A stretch of DNA of 17,249 nucleotides from Methanosarcinales archaeon (GCA_025464275.1 JAODGR010000007.1:1593-18841), one strand, 5' to 3'. Positions 1 to 7,438 are shown, counted from the stretch's first letter. The notes: a model not told the origin generated them from the letters alone. Program-made: numbers and translations.

Positions 1-1020
1 TATTGCCATGATAGCTTCAAAACCGGGTATTCCCCGATTTCCTTCGGGTGCCGGAGTCGGTGCAGGCGAAGCTGTTGGTGAAACCGCAGGGGTAAGATAA
101 GGCGAAGGCGATAATGAAGGTGACGGAGTTACCGTTATTGCGGGTGTGGTTGTAATCAGCGAGGTTACAGGGAAGTAAATCTTCCATTCTTCTATCCCGC
201 CAAGCATGTTATACACGACGAAGCCATGCTGCGCGAGCATTTCGCTTGCTTCTCGGCTCCTTCCACCGCTCTGGCAATATACAATGATTTTTTTGCTCCG
301 GTCTAACTCACCAATTCTGGTCCCTAATTCACTCAGAGGTATATGTTTGGCTTCAGATATGTGCTCAGCGTTGTATTCCTCTTCCGTTCTCACATCCAGA
401 AGAGTGATTTGCGCCGGGTTCTCTTCTAACATTCGATGTGCATCCTCGGCACTAATATCGGTATAAGCCGGAGCTGGTGAAGGAGCAGGTGCACCGGAGA
501 CGATGGTGCAGGTCCCACTCTTAATTGTGGTCTCAATAGGTTCAGCTTCTGAGTCGCTCAATATCACATTGCTCAACTCCAGTACGCTCGTACCCGATGC
601 CCCCACCACTTTGAATGAGATAGAAGCCAGCACACCGGGTTCAGTTGCACCATGTTCCGCACCCATCAGCGCTTCACCATATACTATCTCTCCGGTGGTA
701 TTATTGAGTACATTTTTAATAACGGTAGTGGTTACACCAGCTTCTGCGAGGAAAGAGCCCTGGGTTTGTGAAACAGCCCTGAGTACCTCCGGGTTAAAGA
801 AGAGATAGTATTGCGCACCGTATATCTCTCTCCCCGCAGGGTCGATGGTGATATCCACCGTGAAGGTGTCACCCTGCGATACCTCTATGGTTGAAGGCGA
901 TACGCTTATACTCGGCCCGGTAGTTTGCGCCTGCGCCTGTGCTATCGAGCCAAATGCAAACGCCAGGATAAATAACATCAATAATCCCATTCCTCTCACG
1001 ATTGCCATTTCTTTCTTCAT
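1..1020 (-). CDS. Secreted cohesin-domain/rhodanese protein with PGF-CTERM sorting signal (3' end cut off)
   Basis: This gene starts at 1020 and runs off the left edge; 340 codons are visible. Residues 1-32 are a signal peptide (hydrophobic core around 11-28). Residues 36-175 look like a cohesin-type beta-sandwich of the kind found in archaeal surface proteins. Residues 187-284 are a rhodanese domain with Asp209 and the active-site loop CQSGGRS (Cys249), so sulfur transfer or persulfide handling outside the cell is possible. Residues 285-330 are a Pro/Ser/Thr-rich spacer. The last visible residues, GIPGFEAIMAI, match the start of a PGF-CTERM signal, which archaeosortases cleave and replace with a lipid anchor; its membrane segment and basic tail lie outside the window. 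The start is supported by a GGAGTGAT ribosome site at 1026-1033 and a TATA box upstream. The archaeosortase-like gene is divergent, about 200 bp away. The physiological substrate is unknown. Confidence 0.88.
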   Translation of the reverse strand, partial: MKKEMAIVRGMGLLMLFILAFAFGSIAQAQAQTTGPSISVSPSTIEVSQGDTFTVDITIDPAGREIYGAQYYLFFNPEVLRAVSQTQGSFLAEAGVTTTVIKNVLNNTTGEIVYGEALMGAEHGATEPGVLASISFKVVGASGTSVLELSNVILSDSEAEPIETTIKSGTCTIVSGAPAPSPAPAYTDISAEDAHRMLEENPAQITLLDVRTEEEYNAEHISEAKHIPLSELGTRIGELDRSKKIIVYCQSGGRSREASEMLAQHGFVVYNMLGGIEEWKIYFPVTSLITTTPAITVTPSPSLSPSPYLTPAVSPTASPAPTPAPEGNRGIPGFEAIMAI

Positions 1021-1054
1021 CTTTTATCACTCCTTCAACTTCAGGAGGGAAGGA

Positions 1055-1063
1055 TTATAAAAG
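1055..1063 (-). promoter_or_regulatory. TATA box for the cohesin-rhodanese gene
   Basis: On the minus strand this reads CTTTTATAA, preceded by purine-rich CGAAAAG that could serve as a BRE. Transcription about 25 nt downstream would begin near 1034, just before the GGAGTGAT ribosome site at 1026-1033, giving a very short leader. Confidence 0.55.
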
Positions 1064-1159
1064 CTTTTCGGTTTTTGCGTTTTTGCTTTTCTCTTGCCTC
1101 CCATCCCTCCCTATCATTATTACCATATCCATATCATTATCCTATCTAATCCTCACCTA

Positions 1160-1175
1160 CAGAATAAAATAAAAG
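1160..1175 (+). promoter_or_regulatory. Possible A/T-rich promoter for the archaeosortase-like operon
   Basis: The stretch AGAATAAAATAAAAGG lies 50-65 nt before the archaeosortase ATG and is the best TATA-like candidate on this strand. The 205-bp divergent spacer also contains TATCATTAT twice (about 1112-1120 and 1132-1140), of unknown meaning. No clear Shine-Dalgarno site precedes the ATG at 1226. Confidence 0.3.
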
Positions 1176-1225
1176 GATATGATAAAGTTACTTATGGTTA
1201 GATTATGAGATAAAACAGAAGAATC

Positions 1226-2368
1226 ATGAAGAGGCATGCGGTAATAAAATTTGGTATTGCATTCGTATCACTCTGCGGTGTATTTTACTGGCTAACCAGC
1301 AGGGGTTACTTCATCTTCCTGGACAATTATACCGCTGCGATGCTGGGTTTTCTACTGCGAGTGGTGGGAATACAGCCCACGGTGGAGGGGAATATGGTAA
1401 TACCCGGCTCTGGTATTCGACCCTTAAAGATCGTCTCCGAGTGCTCACCCACCTTCATCCTCATCCTCTTCTCCTCGTTTGTACTCGCATATCCAACTAC
1501 ATGGGATAAGAAGGCTATCGGGCTCTTCTTTGGCATTCCAAGTCTATTCACGGTCAATGTCCTCCGGCTTGAGGTCATCTCCCTCACGCTGGTGCACTAC
1601 CCCCGGTATTTTGAGTATGTTCATACCTACTTCTGGCAGACGTTTATTGTGATTATCATCTTTGTGGCGTGCCTGATATGGTTGCGGCTCGTGGTGGAAG
1701 TAAACACCATGAACACGCCAATGAACTTTCTGGTGCGGTTCATAGCGATCTCAAGCGTACCATTTTTGGTATGGCTCTATCTGGATAAGGGCTATGCAAT
1801 TTTGACACTTCATATAGCGGAGTTCTTTTTACACCTGATGGGGCACCACATACATCTCATACCCAGCCCGGGCACAATGGTTTATTCATCAACCTTCAAT
1901 CTCATCACTTTTGCATCCCTTATTCTCGCCACGCAAGCCATAGGAAGGAGTGAAAAGATAAAGGCACTCATGATTGGACTCCCTCTTATGATAACCATCG
2001 AGGTTGTGCGTGTGACATATCAATTTCTGGCGCAGTTAAATGTGCTCCATGCATTTGAAATTATGTTTGCTGCACAGCATGTCAACCAATACTTCCTCCC
2101 TTTCGCACTCTGGGTTGCATTCACCTATAAGGATGTGTTTAAGAGAGCGGGGGCAGTGATTTGTCCGATTTGCGGCGAGGAAGTGGTAGGGATAGCGGAG
2201 CACGTGAGGAAGGAGCATGGGAGGAGGGCATTGAAGAAAGAGGCAGTTAAGGCACTGATAGAAGCGGAGGCGGAGGCGGAGAGAACGAGAACCACGTTCA
2301 TCGCCAGGATGAAGAAGAAATGGCATCTGAAGTTGAAGGAGCTCGTGGAGCGGATAAGGAGAGATTGA
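1226..2368 (+). CDS. Archaeosortase/exosortase-like membrane transpeptidase, two halves, with C-terminal zinc finger
   Basis: The product is a 380-residue polytopic membrane protein. Residues 8-155 carry the exosortase/archaeosortase pattern: catalytic Cys73 in SECSP, Arg114 in NVLRL and His133 in YVHTYFW, each next to hydrophobic segments. Family members cleave C-terminal sorting signals and transfer the protein to a lipid anchor. Residues 170-300 repeat the layout (helix with W-L-x-L-D-K-G-Y, then TFNLITFASLILA, Arg262 in EVVRV, His285) but lack the cysteine, so they look like a degenerate second copy. Residues 313-331 form a C-x2-C-x9-H-x4-H zinc finger, followed by a charged, probably helical, tail that includes EAEAEAE. 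The third catalytic position is His rather than the Arg typical of ArtA, so subfamily and signal specificity are uncertain. The next gene overlaps its 3' end, indicating an operon. Confidence 0.8.
   Translation: MKRHAVIKFGIAFVSLCGVFYWLTSRGYFIFLDNYTAAMLGFLLRVVGIQPTVEGNMVIPGSGIRPLKIVSECSPTFILILFSSFVLAYPTTWDKKAIGLFFGIPSLFTVNVLRLEVISLTLVHYPRYFEYVHTYFWQTFIVIIIFVACLIWLRLVVEVNTMNTPMNFLVRFIAISSVPFLVWLYLDKGYAILTLHIAEFFLHLMGHHIHLIPSPGTMVYSSTFNLITFASLILATQAIGRSEKIKALMIGLPLMITIEVVRVTYQFLAQLNVLHAFEIMFAAQHVNQYFLPFALWVAFTYKDVFKRAGAVICPICGEEVVGIAEHVRKEHGRRALKKEAVKALIEAEAEAERTRTTFIARMKKKWHLKLKELVERIRRD
2264..2281 (+). repeat. Three tandem GCGGAG hexamers inside the archaeosortase-like gene
   Basis: Three perfect in-frame copies of GCGGAG encode the Ala-Glu repeats of the charged C-terminal tail. 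Copy-number change would add or remove two residues without shifting the frame. Confidence 0.7.
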
Positions 2369-4653
2369 GCGAAAGCGAAAGAGGAGTGAATACACACAGG
2401 GAAGGAGCCGTATTCGTGATATGCGTATCTATTTTGCTTATCGAGATGATTTATGCCTGCAGTGATAACTCCACAGTAGTGGCAGAATTGAATTTGACCC
2501 CTGACCATGAGAACGCAGTTCCCGGGGAGGTGATCGTTGGCTTCAGAAGTGGTCTAACCCCGCATGAGCAGGAGTCAATAATTAAAAAGCACGGCGGTAT
2601 CTTCATTGAGCGAGAGCCTGCACTCGATACGGTACTGGTGAAGGTGAACAATCTCCAGGCATATATATCAGAGATAACAAGAGAAGCGGCGGTGGAATAC
2701 GCAGAGCCAAACTATATCAGGAAGTTGCTTTTTACACCAAATGACCCCTTCTGGAGCAGGCAATACAATCTAAAGCTGATCAACGCTGACGACGCCTGGG
2801 AGTACGAGCGGGGTAAGAAGAGCATCAAGATTGCCATTGTGGATAGCGGAATACAATATGACCATCCTGACCTTAAAGCCAACTACGTACGTGGTGGTTA
2901 CGACTGGGTAAATGATGACCCTTTTCCTTATGATGACTATGGTCACGGGACACACTGTGCGGGGATCGCTGCTGCAGTCACGAACAATAGAAAGGGGATT
3001 GCTGGAATCGCACAGGTTAGTTTGATGGCAGAGAAGGTAGCAAACGCAAAGGGCTACGCAACTGTCTGGGACACCTCCCGCGGGATCATACACGCCGTGG
3101 ATGAGGGTGCCAGTATCATCTCCTTCAGTCTTGGTAAGTATTCACCCTCGAGCACTGTGGAAAAAGCTTGCCAGTATGCCTGGGATTCGGGCTGCCTGCT
3201 CGTTGCCGCAGCCGGTAACGATGGAGAGGACTCGATTGCATGCCCTGCGCGATACGATAGCGTGATTGCCGTCGGTGCGATTGACAGGCACAGACAGAGG
3301 TGGTACAAGAGCAACCATGGTCCTGAGCTGGAGCTGGTAGCCCCGGGCGTTGAGATTCTCTCCACTTATACCTATGAAACAGGCGGTGGATACGCCACCG
3401 GTAGTGGTACTTCAGCGGCATGCCCCCACGTCGCAGGTGTCGCCGCTCTTATGTGGTCCAGATGCCCATCCCTGACTAACCGGCGAATCAGAGATCTGCT
3501 GATGGAGAGCGCGATAGACCTGGGTACTCCAGGCTGGGACGAATATTATGGCTGGGGCATGGTAAACGCAGAGGTGGTTTACAGTATGCTCTGTGATGTG
3601 ATTTACGTACCTGACAACTACACCACCATCCAAGCTGCGGTAGATGCCGCGGGTCCTGGTAATATCATAATCGTGAGGGATGGCTCTTACACAGAGAACA
3701 TAGATGTGCACACGCCTGGGTTGACCATCAGGTCAGAGAGCGGACCGGGAAATTGCATTCTCCATGCGGCAAGACCAGATGACCACCTCTTTGAGGTGAC
3801 CGCATGGGGAGTGAATATCTCGGGATTCACGGTAGAAGGAGCAACTGGAAGCCATAAAGCGGGGATATATCTCGATGGCGTGGCTTACTGCAACATCTCC
3901 GGCAACATTATAAGGCATAATTACTACGGCATCGCCCTGAATGATTCCTTCAGCAATATCATCTATAATAACTACTTCAGCAATACCCACAATGCCTATG
4001 ACAATGGGGACAATCTCTGGAACACAACCAGAACCAGGCTCAGACCGCCTGAGATGAATATCGTTGGTGGCTCTTTCATCGGGGGTAACTACTGGAGTGA
4101 TTACACGGGTGAGGACGTGGATGGAGATGGAATCGGGGATACCGCTACCCCCTATAATATAGGAGGTGGAGCAAACAGGGATTATCTCCCGCTTACTGTG
4201 CCTGTGCTTGATACCGGTCACGGTACCTACCCGAGCATAATGGGGACATACGAGGGCAAGCTCATCCCTTCTCTCAATCTCTCCATCAATAGATTGTATA
4301 CCTACCCCTGCCCGGGCACGGGCGGGCATACCGAATTCATCAGGATATACGAGGGCGATAGGCTGATAGCCAGTGGTACCTGGAATGGGTACAGAGGCGA
4401 CTGGCATAACATCACCATTACCCCTACTGTCAGGCTCCTGCGTGGTCATGAATACCGCTATATCATAAAAACAGGTTCATATACACAGGTTATCCATAGA
4501 GGGACCTCAGCACTGGCAGGGAGAAGCGGGTGGATAAATTGCACACTGTTTACCGATGCCAATGGGGAAGTCTATCATGACTGGATTCCCGCGATTAAGC
4601 TCTTCCTTCAATTCCTGTGCGCCTCACCCACCAGTTCGCCTATGTTCTTATAA
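2320..4653 (+). CDS. Secreted S8 (subtilisin-like) serine protease fused to a NosD-type beta-helix
   Basis: The product is a 777-residue exported protease. A hydrophobic export segment lies at 30-47, ending IYAC (possible lipobox). Residues 66-135 resemble a fervidolysin-type prodomain (VPGEVIVGF, then AVEYAEPNY). The catalytic domain, about 140-420, has Asp175 (VDSGI), His209 (HGTH), oxyanion Asn300 (AAGND) and Ser365 (GTSAACPH). Residues 428-625 form a right-handed beta-helix of NosD/periplasmic copper-binding type (TTIQAAVDAA, then GGNYWSDY). Residues 632-760 form a C-terminal beta domain ending DWIPAIKL. I list the ATG at 2320, which overlaps the upstream gene by 49 nt. A TTG at 2365, overlapping that gene's stop as TTGA with AAGGAG just before it, would give a shorter and more natural signal peptide. 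No PGF-CTERM tail is present. The last 46 nt overlap the convergent pyrKD gene. Confidence 0.9.
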   Translation: MASEVEGARGADKERLSESERGVNTHREGAVFVICVSILLIEMIYACSDNSTVVAELNLTPDHENAVPGEVIVGFRSGLTPHEQESIIKKHGGIFIEREPALDTVLVKVNNLQAYISEITREAAVEYAEPNYIRKLLFTPNDPFWSRQYNLKLINADDAWEYERGKKSIKIAIVDSGIQYDHPDLKANYVRGGYDWVNDDPFPYDDYGHGTHCAGIAAAVTNNRKGIAGIAQVSLMAEKVANAKGYATVWDTSRGIIHAVDEGASIISFSLGKYSPSSTVEKACQYAWDSGCLLVAAAGNDGEDSIACPARYDSVIAVGAIDRHRQRWYKSNHGPELELVAPGVEILSTYTYETGGGYATGSGTSAACPHVAGVAALMWSRCPSLTNRRIRDLLMESAIDLGTPGWDEYYGWGMVNAEVVYSMLCDVIYVPDNYTTIQAAVDAAGPGNIIIVRDGSYTENIDVHTPGLTIRSESGPGNCILHAARPDDHLFEVTAWGVNISGFTVEGATGSHKAGIYLDGVAYCNISGNIIRHNYYGIALNDSFSNIIYNNYFSNTHNAYDNGDNLWNTTRTRLRPPEMNIVGGSFIGGNYWSDYTGEDVDGDGIGDTATPYNIGGGANRDYLPLTVPVLDTGHGTYPSIMGTYEGKLIPSLNLSINRLYTYPCPGTGGHTEFIRIYEGDRLIASGTWNGYRGDWHNITITPTVRLLRGHEYRYIIKTGSYTQVIHRGTSALAGRSGWINCTLFTDANGEVYHDWIPAIKLFLQFLCASPTSSPMFL

Positions 4654-6383
4654 CCATGTGTGCGAAGATACTCCTTCAAATCCTCCTTTATTACTCTGAA
4701 GATGCCATAACCTTGAGTCACCAGCGCACTGCCTATCTGGAATAATCTCGCACCGTTCCTCGCGTAGTCGATTATATCCCGCGCGGAGAAGATACCGCCA
4801 ACTGCGATTATCGGTATCTTCAACTCCTCATACAGTGAGAAGACCACCTGCTTGCCACCCGCTGTGAGTACCCGCCCTGATTTACCCCCATAACCCGTAG
4901 GATTGCCAAGGACAGGGATATCAAGCGTGGGTTCAATCGGTCTGCTCATAACAGTATTAATTGCCGTGATCGCATCTGCACCTGCCCGTTCCAGTGTCAG
5001 TGCCAGCCCCGCGATATCTCCTATATTCGGGGATAGCTTAACTGCAACCGGTATAGGATGTGCAACCTCGCGTATCGCCTTTATTATCTCCCGCAGTAGC
5101 CTGGGATTGTTCTCCATGGCTACGAAATCGCTATGCGGGCACGAGGCATTGAACTCCAGCATCTCTATCGGATACTCCACCGCGAGCTTCGCCACTGCTC
5201 TGCTCTCCTCCACATCCCTGCCAAAGATGCTCAGTATCAGTGGTACATTCGCTCGCTTTGCATCTTCTATCTCCAGGCGATAATCGCGTATACCTGGATT
5301 CGGTAGTCCCATCGCATTCACGTAACTCTCACTATGCGGTGTGAGCTCAAAGAAGGTGGGATTAGGATAGCCACTCTGCTCTCTCATTCCTATCGACTTG
5401 GTCACGACCGCGCCGGCGCCGGCTACCGCGTACCGATAAAGCTGTTTACCGGAGATGCCAAATCCGGCAGCATTCGCAATTGGATTGGTGAACTCAATCC
5501 CAAAGAGGCGCGTTGCTAACATGGGTTCATATTCGGGCGTGAAGGGTGGAGGTGGGACCGAAGAGAGTGATAAAGAGGTGCGTGCTCCTTCGATCTTTAT
5601 CCTCTTTCCGCTCGATGCTCGCTTCCAGCAGCCAAATTCCGTACCCGCCAGCTCTTCTGCATTGAATACCGGTCCCTCGGTACATACCCGGTATCCACCG
5701 AGGTCGCATGAGCCGCAGGCGCCACATCCACACTTCACTATCCGCTCGACCGCGATTTGGGTGGGGATTCCTTCTCCCTCTGTTATCTCACATACTCGCT
5801 TCATCATCGGTTCAGGACCGCAGACGAGTACCTGTTCAAAGTCTTTCTCCGCCAGTGTCAGTGATAGCAGTTCGGTTACCCTGCCTCTGAAACCTCGTGA
5901 GCCATCTTCGGTGGCTACCCGCACATCACAGCCGTAAAGCCGGAATTCATCCTCGTACAGTAGTTCTGATTCGGTGCTGGCACCCATGAGTACGGTTATT
6001 TCCTTATCCAGCTCTCGGGCACGCTTCGCTGCGAAGAGCAATGGCGCTGTTCCATAACCGCCACCAACCATGCAGATTCGACTGCCATGGATGCTGAATC
6101 CTCTCCCGTAGGGTCCCCTCAGTCCTATCAGATCACCCACGTGCTTCTGATGCAGGCTGTGGGTGCAGTCACCCCTGTCGGCAATCGCAAGCTCTATGAG
6201 CTCACCTCTGATATCTGCAATGGATATCGGTATCTCATCCACACCAGGGTTCCAGACCATAACGAACTGCCCTGGTTTACTCTCACGCGCTATCGGCTCT
6301 GCGTGGAATGAGAAGGTCTTTACCTCCCTGTTCGCTGCTCTGATACCTGCGATCGCGTAGAGTGTGGGTGCAGTGAGTGGCAT
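4608..6383 (-). CDS. pyrD: Dihydroorotate dehydrogenase, fused PyrK electron-transfer and PyrD catalytic domains
   Basis: This enzyme oxidises dihydroorotate to orotate in UMP synthesis and passes electrons through FAD and a [2Fe-2S] cluster to NAD+. Numbered from the ATG at 6383 (591 residues), 1-260 are PyrK: flavin-binding GQFVMVW, nucleotide-binding GGGYGTAPL near 107, LVCGPEPMM near 186, and cluster ligands Cys218, Cys223, Cys226 and Cys234 followed by the family signature CTEGPVF. A linker of about 20 residues (SSVPPPP) leads to PyrD (about 285-591), with catalytic Cys415 in NASCPH, which marks class 1, and FMN-site motifs GGKSG and VGGIFSA. In class 1B enzymes PyrK and PyrD are normally separate subunits; here they are one chain. 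A TTG at 6404 is an alternative start. No ribosome site is evident, and a tandem GTTAATC repeat lies at 6417-6430. Confidence 0.93.
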   Translation of the reverse strand: MPLTAPTLYAIAGIRAANREVKTFSFHAEPIARESKPGQFVMVWNPGVDEIPISIADIRGELIELAIADRGDCTHSLHQKHVGDLIGLRGPYGRGFSIHGSRICMVGGGYGTAPLLFAAKRARELDKEITVLMGASTESELLYEDEFRLYGCDVRVATEDGSRGFRGRVTELLSLTLAEKDFEQVLVCGPEPMMKRVCEITEGEGIPTQIAVERIVKCGCGACGSCDLGGYRVCTEGPVFNAEELAGTEFGCWKRASSGKRIKIEGARTSLSLSSVPPPPFTPEYEPMLATRLFGIEFTNPIANAAGFGISGKQLYRYAVAGAGAVVTKSIGMREQSGYPNPTFFELTPHSESYVNAMGLPNPGIRDYRLEIEDAKRANVPLILSIFGRDVEESRAVAKLAVEYPIEMLEFNASCPHSDFVAMENNPRLLREIIKAIREVAHPIPVAVKLSPNIGDIAGLALTLERAGADAITAINTVMSRPIEPTLDIPVLGNPTGYGGKSGRVLTAGGKQVVFSLYEELKIPIIAVGGIFSARDIIDYARNGARLFQIGSALVTQGYGIFRVIKEDLKEYLRTHGYKNIGELVGEAHRN

Positions 6384-6416
6384 CTGTATCTGTATCAGTG
6401 ACAAGAGATAAGAGAA

Positions 6417-6430
6417 GTTAATCGTTAATC
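6417..6430. repeat. Tandem GTTAATC direct repeat upstream of pyrKD
   Basis: Two perfect abutting copies of GTTAATC sit in the 68-bp gap between the hypothetical gene and the pyrKD ATG. They may be part of a promoter or regulator site for pyrKD, but no clear TATA box was recognised, and readthrough from upstream is equally possible. Confidence 0.4.
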
Positions 6431-6451
6431 TAATTCAATCTGAACTTGAAC

Positions 6452-6928
6452 TCACCCGAACTCGAAGCTGGTATGCTCGTAATTCTCCGTCGCCAGCCCT
6501 TTCAGCTCCACTCCTCCCTCAACTGCCAGTATCTCCACACCCTCAAACTCGGGCATACCACATAGCAGGTCCTGTTCCGGGTGCGTCCCTGGCTTGATTC
6601 TGCAGCTCAGCCTGACTCGTCTGCCCGCGGATACGACAAAAATGAGGCGAGAGGATGCCGGATGCTCCGGTGGCAGTACAACAAATGGTGAATTCAACTC
6701 CCTTATCATGTAGAGCACGCACCTCAATCCCCTCACTATCCGGTCGCCTGTACCGAAACCAGAAGCCACAATTATGTCTTCCGGCGCCAGCGCAAGCACG
6801 TACTCGCCTCCAGGTGTATCAACAAAGAACTGTCGCCTGATACCTGCTTTGACCACCCCTAAGGTACCACTATTGCCATGTACAACGAGCATTTCCGCTC
6901 TACCCAGTGGGAGAGGGAGCGGAGTCAT
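6452..6928 (-). CDS. Hypothetical protein, 158 residues, coupled to a zinc-ribbon gene
   Basis: I do not recognise this family. The protein is compact and soluble, with no membrane segment or signal peptide. It begins MTPLPLPLGRAEMLVVHGNSG, with alternating hydrophobic strands through about residue 55, then ASGFGTGDRIVRGLR (55-69), which could be a glycine-rich ligand-binding turn. The middle has PFVVLPPEHP (81-90), and the C-terminal part is rich in beta strands and acidic (VEILAVEGGVELKG). Only two cysteines are present, at 109 and 123, and there is no obvious catalytic motif. Its ATG overlaps the stop of the upstream zinc-ribbon gene in an ATGA, which implies translational coupling and probably a shared function. 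pyrKD follows after 68 bp on the same strand. Reading frame, start and coupling all support a real gene. Confidence 0.8.
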   Translation of the reverse strand: MTPLPLPLGRAEMLVVHGNSGTLGVVKAGIRRQFFVDTPGGEYVLALAPEDIIVASGFGTGDRIVRGLRCVLYMIRELNSPFVVLPPEHPASSRLIFVVSAGRRVRLSCRIKPGTHPEQDLLCGMPEFEGVEILAVEGGVELKGLATENYEHTSFEFG

Positions 6929-7077
6929 ATCTTCTCTACATTCTCAGATTGGCAAGCGGGGCAAACTACCTTCTCACCAATCGCATCAAACTTGTTACCA
7001 CAGTCATTGCACTTGTAACGCTCCACTTCCAGCTCTTCTATCTCCAGGTCGAAACTCACATCCCCTACACTACACAT
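6925..7077 (-). CDS. Small zinc-ribbon protein, 50 residues
   Basis: This very short gene encodes a 50-residue protein. Its N-terminal 22 residues are acidic and probably form a strand or helix (FDLEIEELEVERY). They lead into a four-cysteine zinc ribbon: Cys23-x2-Cys26 and Cys39-x2-Cys42 (CNDCG, then CPAC). The fold resembles rubredoxin-like or FmdB-like zinc ribbons, often protein-protein or nucleic-acid adaptors. A near-perfect ribosome site, GGAGGTGAT, lies about 9 nt before the ATG and strongly supports translation. The TGA stop overlaps the ATG of the 158-residue hypothetical gene. The start codon lies only 47 nt after the end of the SRP RNA on the same strand. I cannot assign a specific function. 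Confidence 0.85.
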   Translation of the reverse strand: MCSVGDVSFDLEIEELEVERYKCNDCGNKFDAIGEKVVCPACQSENVEKI

Positions 7078-7124
7078 AGCTATTCTATCACCTCCGTATC
7101 ACATTCTTATGTACGTGTGTACGT

Positions 7125-7438
7125 GTGCGGGCGCGCTCTCGGTCGTCACCTTCGCCGTCAGCCAGACCCTCGATACCTTCCTCCACACCGCTACCCTGCG
7201 AGCGCCGACTGTCCATGGTAAGTCTGCTCCCTTCCGGGCCTGAACCGGTATCCATGGCAGAGATAGGCAACAAACCCTCCAGCTTGCCACCTTATCACCA
7301 GCGACCCCGCAGGACGGTGTTTCATCGTATTGCATCGAGCTGGAACTGACAACTACAGTGCCTCCCTCGAGCTTCGCCTCTCGCATATCGACGATTTCGA
7401 GTGGCAGAGGACGCCGAACCCTCCAGGCTAGCCCGCAC
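7125..7438 (-). ncRNA. ffs: Signal recognition particle RNA (archaeal 7S RNA)
   Basis: This is the RNA core of SRP, which binds SRP19 and SRP54 and directs ribosomes making membrane or secreted proteins to the translocon. On the minus strand, the universal helix-8 tip CAGGCCCGGAAGGGAGCAG lies within a hairpin closed by CCATGG arms at 7213-7218 and 7252-7257, with a GGAA tetraloop. The 5' part has the archaeal pattern GGGTTCGGCGTCC, then GTCGATATGCGAGAGGCGAAG. The ends pair as expected for helix 1: GTGCGGGC at the 5' end (7431-7438) with GCCCGCAC at the 3' end (7125-7132). The length of about 314 nt fits archaeal 7S RNA. A TATA box about 27 nt upstream fixes the 5' end; the 3' end may extend a few bases further. 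Open frames across it are fortuitous. Confidence 0.94.

Noticed and set aside
3733..4449. Open frame of 238 codons antisense to the protease gene
   Set aside because: It lies entirely opposite a well-supported S8/NosD protein. The long frame is explained by codon bias of the sense gene and shows no domain or ribosome site.
5455..5937. Open frame of 160 codons on the plus strand opposite pyrKD
   Set aside because: It is antisense to the PyrK/PyrD junction, where both sense domains are intact. No domain is recognisable.
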